DNA from: Firmicutes bacterium UBA5486
Lineage (GTDB): Bacteria > Bacillota > UBA4882 > UBA10575
Reading direction: 5' to 3'
Length of the DNA stretch: 14,926 nucleotides
NCBI GenBank assembly: GCA_002427045.1
Contig: DIPO01000039.1
Coordinates: 27,914-42,839, forward strand
Shown here piece after piece: positions 7,835 through 13,837 of the stretch. Below the pieces are notes generated by a model. It did no database searches. It worked only from the letters and a program-made list of their open reading frames with translations, and was not told the origin of the DNA. The translations under genes were made by a program, and so were the position numbers. Positions within the stretch are counted from its first letter, which is position 1; each line of letters begins with the position of its first letter.

Positions 7835-8392
7835 ATGAAAGAGATAAAACAGATTCAAGCACCGGTGATTCAGGAACAGATTGAAGGATTAAAAATCGGA
7901 GAAATGGTTCAGCTTTCCGGAGTTATTTATACAGCAAGAGATGCCGCCCATAAAAGAATGGTTAATCAGTTAAAAGAGGGGAAACCATTACCGATTGAAC
8001 TAGAAAACCAAGCTATCTTCTATGTGGGGCCTAGTCCGGCTAAACCAGGAAGGGTGATTGGCTCCTGTGGCCCAACCACCAGCAGCCGGATGGATAGTTA
8101 TGCTCCAATTCTGTTAGAACAAGGTTTAAAGATTATGATTGGTAAAGGACAACGTTCTCCGGAGGTGGTTGCTGCTGCGAAAAAACATCAGGCAGTATAT
8201 TTAGTTGGGATTGGGGGAGCAGCAGCCTTAATGTCACAATGCGTTAAAAAGGCTGAGTTAGTTGATTACCCGGATTTAGGTACGGAGGCTATTCGTCGCT
8301 TGGAAGTTGAAAAGATGCCATTAATCGTGGCCATCGATACCAAAGGAAACAATCTTTTTGAAGTGGGACCCAAGCAATATGCAGAAAAGTAA
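7835..8392 (+). CDS. Fumarate hydratase class I, beta subunit
   Basis: This is the C-terminal half of the [4Fe-4S] hydro-lyase (185 aa) and forms part of the active site with the alpha subunit. Visible family motifs are LSGVIYTARDAAHKR (28-41), FYVGPSPAKPG (62-72), SCGPTTSSRMD (77-87, substrate-binding), GKGQRS (103-108) and the GIGGAAAL segment near residue 130. It starts eleven bases after the alpha stop with GAGGTGAT as ribosome site, so the two are co-translated. The split arrangement is usual in anaerobes and archaea. The same enzyme is one chain in E. coli FumA. The transcript probably ends at the terminator at 8523-8549. Confidence 0.92.
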   Translation: MKEIKQIQAPVIQEQIEGLKIGEMVQLSGVIYTARDAAHKRMVNQLKEGKPLPIELENQAIFYVGPSPAKPGRVIGSCGPTTSSRMDSYAPILLEQGLKIMIGKGQRSPEVVAAAKKHQAVYLVGIGGAAALMSQCVKKAELVDYPDLGTEAIRRLEVEKMPLIVAIDTKGNNLFEVGPKQYAEK

Positions 8393-8409
8393 GATTAAGT
8401 AGTCGCCCA

Positions 8410-8425
8410 CCCCAGCAAGCTGGGG
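8410..8425 (+). repeat. GC-rich hairpin in the fumarase 3' untranslated region
   Basis: CCCCAGC (8410-8416) and GCTGGGG (8419-8425) form a compact hairpin 17 bases after the fumB stop codon. No T run follows, so it is more likely an mRNA-end stabiliser than a terminator. Confidence 0.45.
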
Positions 8426-8459
8426 CAAGCGAAAGGATGAAAATATAACTCCCATCTAC

Positions 8460-8523
8460 AGCTTACAAAGGCGAAATGTGAGACTGATGAGCGACAAGTA
8501 TCGAGATCTATTTTCTAAGTAAA
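8460..8523 (+). repeat. Dispersed intergenic repeat, copy C
   Basis: It starts AGCTTACAAAGGC like copy B and then follows copy A almost base for base (about 50 of 57). It lies between the fumarase genes and their terminator, in the same orientation as the genes. This is opposite to copies B and E relative to their upstream genes. Confidence 0.78.
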
Positions 8524-8549
8524 AGCAATCCATAGGGGTTGCTTTTTTT
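8523..8549 (+). terminator. Intrinsic terminator after fumarase genes
   Basis: AAGCAATCC (8523-8531) pairs with GGGTTGCTT (8536-8544, one G-U pair) around a 4-nt loop and runs into seven T residues. It starts where repeat copy C ends and separates the fumarase unit from the redox pair. Confidence 0.88.
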
Positions 8550-8618
8550 GCATGAAAACTGGGAAAAAAGAAAACCTAAAGAGGAAGTAAAGAAAATTAA
8601 ATAAGGAGGTTTTCTTTG

Positions 8619-8849
8619 GTGGCAGAGGTAACTGTATATACTACTCCTACTTGTCCTTGGTGCAATCGGTTAAAAGATTTTCTACAAGAAGAAGGGATAG
8701 CATACAATGAAGTTAATGTGGCTGAAGATCCTGAGGGCGCAAAGAGGATGGTAAAATTGACTAGCCAGCGTAGCGTGCCGGTAACAATTATTGGCGAACA
8801 GATAGTAATCGGATATAATCCTGAAGGAATTAAGGAACTGCTTGGTTAA
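8619..8849 (+). CDS. Glutaredoxin/NrdH-like protein (CPWC)
   Basis: This small thiol-disulfide carrier (76 aa) has a thioredoxin fold. The redox motif Cys12-Pro-Trp-Cys15 lies in the TTPTCPWCNRLKDFL segment. The cis-proline segment RSVPVTIIG and the Gly-Tyr-Asn-Pro motif near the C-terminus match the NrdH/YruB-type glutaredoxin-like proteins. A TTG at 8616 is possible, but GTG at 8619 has the better spacing (eight bases) to AAGGAGGT. The gene is followed after 15 bases by a flavoprotein disulfide reductase that should reduce it. In Clostridium pasteurianum the homologous pair (Cp9 and Cp34) feeds electrons to a peroxiredoxin. No peroxiredoxin or ribonucleotide reductase is in the window, so the final acceptor is not known. 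Confidence 0.9.
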   Translation: MAEVTVYTTPTCPWCNRLKDFLQEEGIAYNEVNVAEDPEGAKRMVKLTSQRSVPVTIIGEQIVIGYNPEGIKELLG

Positions 8850-8864
8850 GCGGAGGTTAGTGGC

Positions 8865-9809
8865 GTGGATAAAACTTACTATGATCTATTGATTATCGGC
8901 GCTGGGCCTGCTGGGATGACGGCAGCGGTTTATACAGCACGAAAAGGACTCAGGACATTGGTAGTAAGTAAAGATATTGGCGGTCAGGTTAATTGGACAA
9001 CTTTAGTTGAAAATTACATGGGATTTGAAAAGATTGAAGGCCCGGAGTTGATGCGCAGATTTAAAGAACAGATGCAAAGTGATCATCTCTTTTTTATCGA
9101 AGATGAAGTTATTGGTTTAAGGAGAGATGGGGAGAACTTTATTTTGACAGGGAAGACCACCAGAGAATATTGGGGAAAAACAGTAATTGTTGCTACAGGG
9201 AAACGCCCTAGGATGCTGGAAATACCGGGAGAAGAGGAGTTTAGGGGGAAAGGAGTCAGTTATTGCTCAACTTGCGATGCCCCCTTGTTTCGAGATGCTT
9301 CAGTAGTGGTAGTCGGGGGAGGAAATTCCGGGGTACAAGCTGTACTGAATCTATTAGCGATTAATGCCCGGGAAGTTTATTTAATAACAGATTTTCAATT
9401 AACAGCTGACCAGGTCTTAATAGATCGAATTAAAGATGAAGACAAGGTTAAGCTATACCCCGATCATCTGGTAACAGAGATCTTGGGAGAAACTATGGTT
9501 ACCGGGGTAAAGATTAAAAGTCGTGAAACAGGTGAAGAGCAAAAAATCTCTGTAGAAGGGATCTTTATTCAAATTGGCCTGGAACCGAATAGCGAATTTA
9601 TTAATGAACTTAAGAAAAACGAGCGCGGGGAAATAGTAATTGACTGTCATTGCCGGACGAATGTTCCTGGAGTATTTGCTGCTGGGGATGTTACCCATAT
9701 ACCGGAAAAACAGATTATTGTGGCTTCTGGAGAGGGAGCTAAAGCGGCACTCAAAGCCTGGGAGTATCTAGTAAATTCGCGACTTGCCAGTGATGAACAG
9801 AAAAAATAA
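8865..9809 (+). CDS. Thioredoxin reductase-like flavoprotein, AhpF/Cp34 type
   Basis: This FAD enzyme (314 aa) passes electrons from a nicotinamide cofactor to a small disulfide protein, very probably the glutaredoxin encoded just upstream. Visible parts are the FAD site GAGPAG (12-17), the redox pair Cys134-Ser-Thr-Cys137 followed by Asp-Ala-Pro, the nucleotide site GGGNSG (151-156), and the FAD-contact segment TNVPGVFAAGDVT. Several segments match the C-terminal part of AhpF more closely than classical TrxB: ADQVLIDRI, GIFIQIGLEPN and KQIIVASGEGAKAALKAWEYL. The HRRxxxR motif that holds the NADPH phosphate in TrxB is missing (ITDFQLTAD is in its place), so NADH may be preferred. The start is GTG with CGGAGG eight bases upstream. 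The gene ends at a two-way terminator. Confidence 0.9.
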   Translation: MDKTYYDLLIIGAGPAGMTAAVYTARKGLRTLVVSKDIGGQVNWTTLVENYMGFEKIEGPELMRRFKEQMQSDHLFFIEDEVIGLRRDGENFILTGKTTREYWGKTVIVATGKRPRMLEIPGEEEFRGKGVSYCSTCDAPLFRDASVVVVGGGNSGVQAVLNLLAINAREVYLITDFQLTADQVLIDRIKDEDKVKLYPDHLVTEILGETMVTGVKIKSRETGEEQKISVEGIFIQIGLEPNSEFINELKKNERGEIVIDCHCRTNVPGVFAAGDVTHIPEKQIIVASGEGAKAALKAWEYLVNSRLASDEQKK

Positions 9810-9839
9810 AAAGGACCCATTATGGTGGGCCCTTTTATT
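9808..9839. terminator. Bidirectional terminator between converging genes
   Basis: AAAAGG-CCCA and TGGG-CCTTTT form a stem with one internal mismatch (A9815/C9830) and T runs on both sides. It can end the redox operon on the plus strand and the 127-codon gene on the minus strand. Confidence 0.88.
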
Positions 9840-9856
9840 CTCAATAAGAGACTGGC

Positions 9857-10234
9857 CTAACAAATATTACAAATTGTGCTAAAACGATTGGAAGGGTGTA
9901 CTGTAACCACGCCTTGTGGACACGGGAGTTTTCTATTACTTACTTTAAAGGCGGATAATTGTAAGATCTGTAATACTGACAAGATGCGCTGGATATCCGA
10001 AAGACCTAGAGAACCATTGGCTAGGATAAATTGAGCCTGATTCAGCCGGCGAAGGATATCATTTTTAGGACCGGCAGCCAAGGGAAGGTTTCTTACAGCA
10101 CCACGGATAAGTTCAATACGGTTACTTAAATCGGCTGCGACTGCAGGAGTAAGGGCACTTGGGTTTCCGAGGAATTCTGCAACAGCCTGAGAGACATCTT
10201 CAATTCTACGTAATACACTGCAACTGCTACTCAT
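9857..10234 (-). CDS. Unknown small protein, Cys-containing C-terminus
   Basis: I do not recognise a family. The reading frame allows 127 residues from ATG at 10240. The ATG at 10234 (125 aa) is better placed, eight bases after GGAGGT rather than two. The middle (about residues 15-97 of the longer form) is predicted to be mostly helical and amphipathic, with repeated hydrophobic spacing in DILRRLNQAQFILANGSLGL. The C-terminal 25 residues differ, with LPCPQG and a final ICNIC, so three cysteines fall in the last 21 residues (a fourth is near the N-terminus). No signal peptide or membrane helix is seen. The gene stands alone between the redox operon and murG, with a clean ribosome site that can be sequestered in a 17-bp hairpin. 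It is likely a real gene because of its length, ribosome site and terminator. Confidence 0.7.
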   Translation of the reverse strand: MSSSCSVLRRIEDVSQAVAEFLGNPSALTPAVAADLSNRIELIRGAVRNLPLAAGPKNDILRRLNQAQFILANGSLGLSDIQRILSVLQILQLSAFKVSNRKLPCPQGVVTVHPSNRFSTICNIC

Positions 10235-10242
10235 GTTCATTC

Positions 10243-10280
10243 ACCTCCCGCTTTATTTTATGAAAAATAAAACAGGAGGT
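10243..10280 (-). promoter_or_regulatory. Hairpin sequestering the ribosome site of the small protein
   Basis: On the minus strand, ACCTCCTGTTTTATTTT (complement of 10264-10280) is followed by a 4-base loop and AAAATAAAGCGGGAGGT (complement of 10243-10259). All 17 positions pair if two G-U pairs are allowed. The 3' arm holds the GGAGGT ribosome site, so the folded leader would block translation. It could be a regulated or temperature-sensitive switch, or a DNA dyad bound by a protein. Confidence 0.6.
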
Positions 10281-10417
10281 AATAAATTATTTTAAAAACC
10301 AGCCTTTATAATGGAAAGTTCTTATTTATTCCTAAGCCCAAAACCCTAATTTACTCATTTCAGGGAATTGTTTATTTAACAATCTCATATTTTGCCAGTT
10401 TGCAATTCTTACCTTGA

Positions 10418-11488
10418 TTAATATTTAGCCTTGTCATCAATGATCTTAATTATTTCGGTAGCGGAATCGGAGATACTACTGTCGGTCATTGCTTTAATGT
10501 AATCTGTCTGGTTTTGATAAAGAAGATCGATTTTATCTTTTAATATAGACTCCGTAATCTCCTCTTCATATAATAACATACTAAAATTCTGTCTTTTAAA
10601 AGACTGGGCATTCAGAATTTGATCACCCCGGCTGGAATCCTTAGGAAGGGGGATCAGAAGATTAGGCTTTTTTAAGGCCAATAATTCAAAGAGGAAATTT
10701 GCTCCCGCTCTTGAAACGCAAAGATCAGCCATAGCCAGGATATGGGGTAGCTCTTGGCTTACGAATTCAAATTGCTTGTATCCCTTATACCCAATTAAAT
10801 TCTGGTCGACATTATCTTTTCCACAAATATGAGCCACCTGATATTTGAGAAGCAAGTCAGGGAGAATTGCTCGGATCATTTTGTTGATTCGAACAGAACC
10901 CAGACTACCGCCCATAACCAGGATTGTAGGTTTATTATCAGTAAAACCGCATAACTTAAGGCCTTCTTCCTTAGAGCCGGAAAGAAGTTCGGGCCGGATT
11001 GGATTCCCGGTTAAAATTCCTTTGCCTTCTGGTAAATGGTTTAAAGTCTCTGGAAAGGTGGTACAGATTGTGGAGGCAAAAGGTAGAGCGATCCGGTTGG
11101 CAAGCCCAGGTGTCAGGTCGGATTCGTGTAGAATAACTGGGATCCTATTAAGCCAGGCACCGATTATAACCGGAACTGATACAAAACCTCCTTTAGAAAA
11201 AATGATATTGGGCCGTAGTTTTTTTAATAGTTTGTAGGATTGAACTATTCCTTTTATTACACGAAAAGGATCAGTAAAATTCTGTTTCGAAAAGTAGCGA
11301 CGGAATTTTCCAGTGGCTATTGGATAATAAGGCAGATGCTCTGCAGTGATTAGTTCTCTTTCTATTCCATCATTACTGCCAATATATAGTACTTTCCAGC
11401 CTTTACTCTGTAGTTTGGGAAATAGAGCTAGATTAGGCATCACATGGCCGGCAGTTCCTCCGCCGGTTAAGACAATTTTTTTCAACAT
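10418..11488 (-). CDS. MurG paralogue (UDP-GlcNAc : lipid I GlcNAc transferase)
   Basis: This GT28-type glycosyltransferase (356 aa) should add N-acetylglucosamine to lipid I to make lipid II at the inner face of the membrane. The N-terminal glycine loop LTGGGTAGHVMPNLAL (7-22), FSKGGFVSVPV, HESDLTPGLANR, the second glycine-rich loop VMGGSLGS and the donor-site segment SRAGANFLFELLALKKPNLL are all present. These motifs, and IGSNDGIE near the start, follow the second MurG of the Bacillus cereus group more closely than the MurG of the division/cell-wall cluster. The gene is also alone here, without mraY or murD nearby, so it is probably an additional copy. The start ATG is preceded by AAGGAGTG, and a sigma-A promoter lies upstream. 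Confidence 0.9.
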   Translation of the reverse strand: MLKKIVLTGGGTAGHVMPNLALFPKLQSKGWKVLYIGSNDGIERELITAEHLPYYPIATGKFRRYFSKQNFTDPFRVIKGIVQSYKLLKKLRPNIIFSKGGFVSVPVIIGAWLNRIPVILHESDLTPGLANRIALPFASTICTTFPETLNHLPEGKGILTGNPIRPELLSGSKEEGLKLCGFTDNKPTILVMGGSLGSVRINKMIRAILPDLLLKYQVAHICGKDNVDQNLIGYKGYKQFEFVSQELPHILAMADLCVSRAGANFLFELLALKKPNLLIPLPKDSSRGDQILNAQSFKRQNFSMLLYEEEITESILKDKIDLLYQNQTDYIKAMTDSSISDSATEIIKIIDDKAKY

Positions 11489-11545
11489 AATTCACTCCTT
11501 AAGTGAAGTAAGGCTAATATCGGTTTAAAATAACAGGATGGTTAT

Positions 11546-11574
11546 AAAGTAATATTCTCTATTTGTTCTGTCAA
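11546..11574 (-). promoter_or_regulatory. Sigma-A-type promoter of murG
   Basis: On the minus strand a perfect TTGACA (11569-11574) is followed after 17 bases by TACTTT (11546-11551). Transcription would start about 50 bases before the murG start codon. Confidence 0.65.
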
Positions 11575-11609
11575 CCCTTTAGAAGAAAAAATTAACCAAA
11601 TTTTATCTA

Positions 11610-11650
11610 AGTTAAGGATGAGCGGTCAGCGAAGAGCTACGAGATGCATT
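11610..11650 (+). repeat. Dispersed intergenic repeat, copy D (core only)
   Basis: The core AGCGAAGAGCTACGAGATGC (from 11628) matches copy B at about 20 of 23 bases and copy A at about 18 of 23. The left part is diverged, and AGCTTACAAAGGC is not recognisable. It lies between the divergent murG and glyA promoters. Confidence 0.6.
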
Positions 11651-11673
11651 AGTCAATTCCCTTAGATGGCAAA

Positions 11674-11701
11674 TTGACAAACAGCTGGAAGATGATATAA
11701 T
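11674..11701 (+). promoter_or_regulatory. Sigma-A-type promoter of glyA
   Basis: A perfect TTGACA (11674-11679) and, 16 bases later, a perfect TATAAT (11696-11701) with the extended TGn in front. Transcription should start near 11708, giving a leader of about 90 nt. Confidence 0.85.
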
Positions 11702-11714
11702 TTTTTAAAATAAG

Positions 11715-11765
11715 GAATCTAAGATTCAGGTTTTTTTATAGTAAAGGAAGATTAAAAACCTGAAT
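11715..11765 (+). promoter_or_regulatory. Overlapping alternative hairpins in the glyA leader
   Basis: GAATCT-A-AGATTC (11715-11727) is a small palindrome. ATTCAGGTTTTT (11724-11735) also pairs perfectly over 12 bp with AAAAACCTGAAT (11754-11765). The two share ATTC and cannot form together. The arrangement resembles a leader switch, but the larger hairpin is not followed by a T run, so any control would not be simple termination. Confidence 0.45.
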
Positions 11766-11798
11766 TGGGATAAATAGAAAGTGAGGAGAACAAAAAAT

Positions 11799-13313
11799 AT
11801 GTCCAACTTGGCAATCAATGATTATTTAACTAAAACTAAACCCGAAGAAATTAATGCGGGATTCCTAGCTTATTTAGCTAACCTCACAGAAGTGGCAAGA
11901 ATAGCTCATGATATTGCCCGAGATATAGTATATGAGTTAAGAGACCAAAGGAATAACTTAAAGCTAATTGCCAGTGAAAACTATTCATCACTCGCTACTC
12001 AACTGGCAATGGGAAATTTATTTACCGATAAATACGCTGAAGGTTATCCTTTCCATCGTTTCTATGCTGGTTGTAATAATGTTGATAATGTTGAAGATTA
12101 TGCGAGGAAGCAAGCCTGTGAATTATTTGGCGCGGACCACGCTTATGTTCAGCCGCATAGCGGGGCAGATGCTAATCTTGTTGCATATTGGGCAATTCTC
12201 AATGCTAAGGTAAAAGTGCCTGAACTGGATAACCAAGGAATAAAAGATCCTAATCAGATGAGCCGTGAAGACTGGAATGAACTCCGGCACCTCTTAGGTA
12301 ACCAGCGGTTACTGGGGATGGACTATTATTCTGGTGGACACTTAACCCATGGTTACCGGCATAATGTTTCTGCTCAGATGTTTGAGACCTTTAGCTATGG
12401 TGTAAATGAAGAATCAGGATTATTAGATTATGATGAGATTGAAAAGATTGCGATGGAGGTAAAACCGCTGATTCTTTTGGCGGGATTCAGTGCTTATCCT
12501 CGAATTATTAATTTTAGACGTTTCCGCGAGATTGCTGACAAAATAGGAGCTGTATTGATGGTAGACATGGCTCATTTTGCCGGGTTGGTAGCAGGTGGAG
12601 TCTTTACCGGTGATTATAATCCGGTTCTCCATGCACATGTAGTAACGACTACTACCCATAAAACATTACGCGGGCCCCGTGGCGGTTTAATTTTATGTAC
12701 TGAAGAATTTGCCGAACATGTGGACAAGGGATGCCCGTTGGTAATTGGCGGTCCTCTTCCCCATGTAATGGCAGCCAAGGGTGTGGCACTAACTGAAGCT
12801 AATCTGCCGGCATTTAAAGATTATGCCCATAAGATAGTAAAGAATGCCAGAAGCTTGGCTCAGGCCTGCATTGAACAGGATATGGTGGTTGCTACTGGTG
12901 GCACAGATAACCATCTGCTCCTGATTGATGTTCGTCCCTTTGGTATTACCGGACGGCAGGCGGAGAGTGCAGTCAGGGAGTGTGGGATTACTTTAAACCG
13001 AAACTCATTACCTAATGATACGAATGGTGCCTGGTATACTAGTGGCTTGAGGATTGGGACTCCGGCAACTACCACTTTAGGTATGGGAGAAACTGAGATG
13101 AAGGAGATTGCTTCTGTACTTAAGATGGTCTTAGAGAATACAAAACCACGAATAATTGATTCTGGGGCTAAGGCAGGGAAACCAAGTAAAGCCAGGTATA
13201 TTCTTGATGCGAAGGTCAAAAATGAGGCCCGCTCGCGTGTAGAAACTTTATTAAAGCGTTTTCCGGTTTATCCAGAATTAGATTTGGAATTGCTATTAAA
13301 ATATTTTGGCTAA
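11799..13313 (+). CDS. Serine hydroxymethyltransferase, long form
   Basis: This PLP enzyme (504 aa) converts serine and tetrahydrofolate to glycine and methylene-tetrahydrofolate, the main entry of one-carbon units. Lys288 in TTTTHKTLRGPRGG is the PLP lysine, and Asp256 in VDMAHFAGLVAGG contacts the cofactor ring. LIASENYSS and PHSGADANL are further active-site segments. It is about 85 residues longer than E. coli GlyA, with an N-terminal extension, an insertion at about 137-172 between AILNA and LLGMDYYSGGHLTHG, and a C-terminal tail. Long forms of this kind are known in chlamydiae and spirochaetes. A GTG in frame at 11781 would translate the ribosome site, whereas GAGGAG at 11783-11788 is ten bases from ATG 11799, so I use ATG. 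The gene has its own promoter and terminator. Confidence 0.95.
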   Translation: MSNLAINDYLTKTKPEEINAGFLAYLANLTEVARIAHDIARDIVYELRDQRNNLKLIASENYSSLATQLAMGNLFTDKYAEGYPFHRFYAGCNNVDNVEDYARKQACELFGADHAYVQPHSGADANLVAYWAILNAKVKVPELDNQGIKDPNQMSREDWNELRHLLGNQRLLGMDYYSGGHLTHGYRHNVSAQMFETFSYGVNEESGLLDYDEIEKIAMEVKPLILLAGFSAYPRIINFRRFREIADKIGAVLMVDMAHFAGLVAGGVFTGDYNPVLHAHVVTTTTHKTLRGPRGGLILCTEEFAEHVDKGCPLVIGGPLPHVMAAKGVALTEANLPAFKDYAHKIVKNARSLAQACIEQDMVVATGGTDNHLLLIDVRPFGITGRQAESAVRECGITLNRNSLPNDTNGAWYTSGLRIGTPATTTLGMGETEMKEIASVLKMVLENTKPRIIDSGAKAGKPSKARYILDAKVKNEARSRVETLLKRFPVYPELDLELLLKYFG

Positions 13314-13380
13314 AAAATGTATCTTGTGGCTTGTCGTTGGGTAATCATTACTCGTATTGAATGACAGCCTTTGCAAGCTA
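13311..13380 (-). repeat. Dispersed intergenic repeat, copy E
   Basis: On the minus strand it reads AGCTTGCAAAGGCTGTCATT at the left, continues AATACGAG, carries about 17 extra bases containing the palindrome GTAATGATTAC, and ends AAGATACATTTTTTA. Both ends match copy B. The final TTA (minus strand) is the complement of the glyA stop codon, repeating the arrangement at the regulator gene. Confidence 0.7.
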
Positions 13381-13394
13381 ATCCGAAATAATAG

Positions 13395-13428
13395 AACAGG
13401 AAGATTGATTTAAATCTTCCTGTTTTTT
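13395..13428 (+). terminator. Intrinsic terminator of glyA
   Basis: AACAGGAAGATT (13395-13406) pairs perfectly over 12 bp with AATCTTCCTGTT (13413-13424) around a 6-nt loop, followed by a T run. Confidence 0.92.
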
Positions 13429-13481
13429 GTTATGCTAAATTTGCTGAGTTTGGAAGTAGTTTAAAGAAAAAACAAAATTAG

Positions 13482-13510
13482 TTAAAAAATAATTAAAGTT
13501 ATGGTATAAT
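13482..13510 (+). promoter_or_regulatory. Extended -10 promoter for the accessory segment
   Basis: TATAAT (13505-13510) is preceded by the extended-10 TGG and, 17 bases upstream, by TTAAAA as a weak -35. Transcription would start near 13517, about 320 bases before the PIN gene, so the transcript has an unusually long leader. Confidence 0.6.
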
Positions 13511-13678
13511 ATGAATATTGTTACAAGTATTTTACGAGTTATTCAGACTGGCTTTTACAATATATTGTTCAAGATACATACAGGGGTTGTTGGGTTATTC
13601 TAACTTAATGGTTACGGAATATATACTCATGAAATTCCTCTGAATTAAGTGTAAGTGTCTTGAAAAGTAAAGAAAGGG
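13511..13678 (+). other. Long gene-free leader with repeats and a hairpin
   Basis: No protein gene is supported here. The segment holds imperfect direct repeats ATATTGTTACAAG (13515-13527) and ATATTGTTCAAG (13562-13573), the perfect palindrome ACAATATATTGT (13557-13568), and a two-part stem (ACTTAAT 13603-13609 with ATTAAGT 13644-13650, then GGAAT 13616-13620 with ATTCC 13634-13638). It may be a structured leader, a small RNA, or a recombination platform. Confidence 0.35.
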
Positions 13679-13679
13679 G

Positions 13680-13790
13680 TAATTAAGGACACCCGACGCT
13701 AACTATCTTATTTTAGGGGGAATTGCCGATAGTCGATAATACTTCTAAAATAAGATAATGAACGAAGTGTCGTGGATGTTTTAGTTATGT
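13680..13790. repeat. Long bulged palindrome, attC-like, ending GTTATGT
   Basis: The inner stem is perfect (TATCTTATTTTAG, 13704-13716, with its complement at 13745-13757). Outside an internal loop a second stem of about 20 pairs joins 13680-13700 with 13766-13787, interrupted by single bulged bases at 13689, 13773 and 13776, with a few G-U pairs. The outer ends read TAAT and GTTATGT. A long imperfect hairpin with single extrahelical bases and a terminal GTT resembles an integron attC site. The left end is not a canonical RYYYAAC, so the identification is tentative. Confidence 0.45.
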
Positions 13791-13798
13791 GAAATTGC
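13784..13798 (+). repeat. Boundary inverted repeat, left copy
   Basis: GTTATGTGAAATTGC here and GCAACTTCACATAAC at 14817-14831 are complementary at 14 of 15 positions. The pair flanks the PIN gene exactly, with the left copy forming the right end of the bulged palindrome. Confidence 0.75.
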
Positions 13799-13837
13799 TG
13801 GAAATGGGGACTAGGAAATACAATTGGGGGGAGGATG

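Noticed and set aside
6984..8392. Assigning the pair as L-tartrate dehydratase (TtdA/TtdB)
   Set aside because: The two enzymes share all visible motifs, and no tartrate transporter or regulator is nearby. Fumarase is the more common function.
10845..11237. 130-codon plus-strand reading frame
   Set aside because: It lies wholly inside murG on the other strand, has no ribosome site and is rich in residues expected from antisense reading.
12860..13219. 119-codon minus-strand reading frame
   Set aside because: It is antisense to the conserved C-terminal part of glyA and shows no family pattern.
13511..13603. 30-codon reading frame starting at ATG 13511
   Set aside because: The ATG lies directly after the -10 box with no ribosome site and would be at or before the transcription start.
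13680..13790. Bulged palindrome as a transcription terminator or as ends of an IS200/IS605 element
   Set aside because: No T run follows the stem and no Y1 or other transposase gene is nearby. The cassette-like reading explains the boundary repeat better but is not proven.
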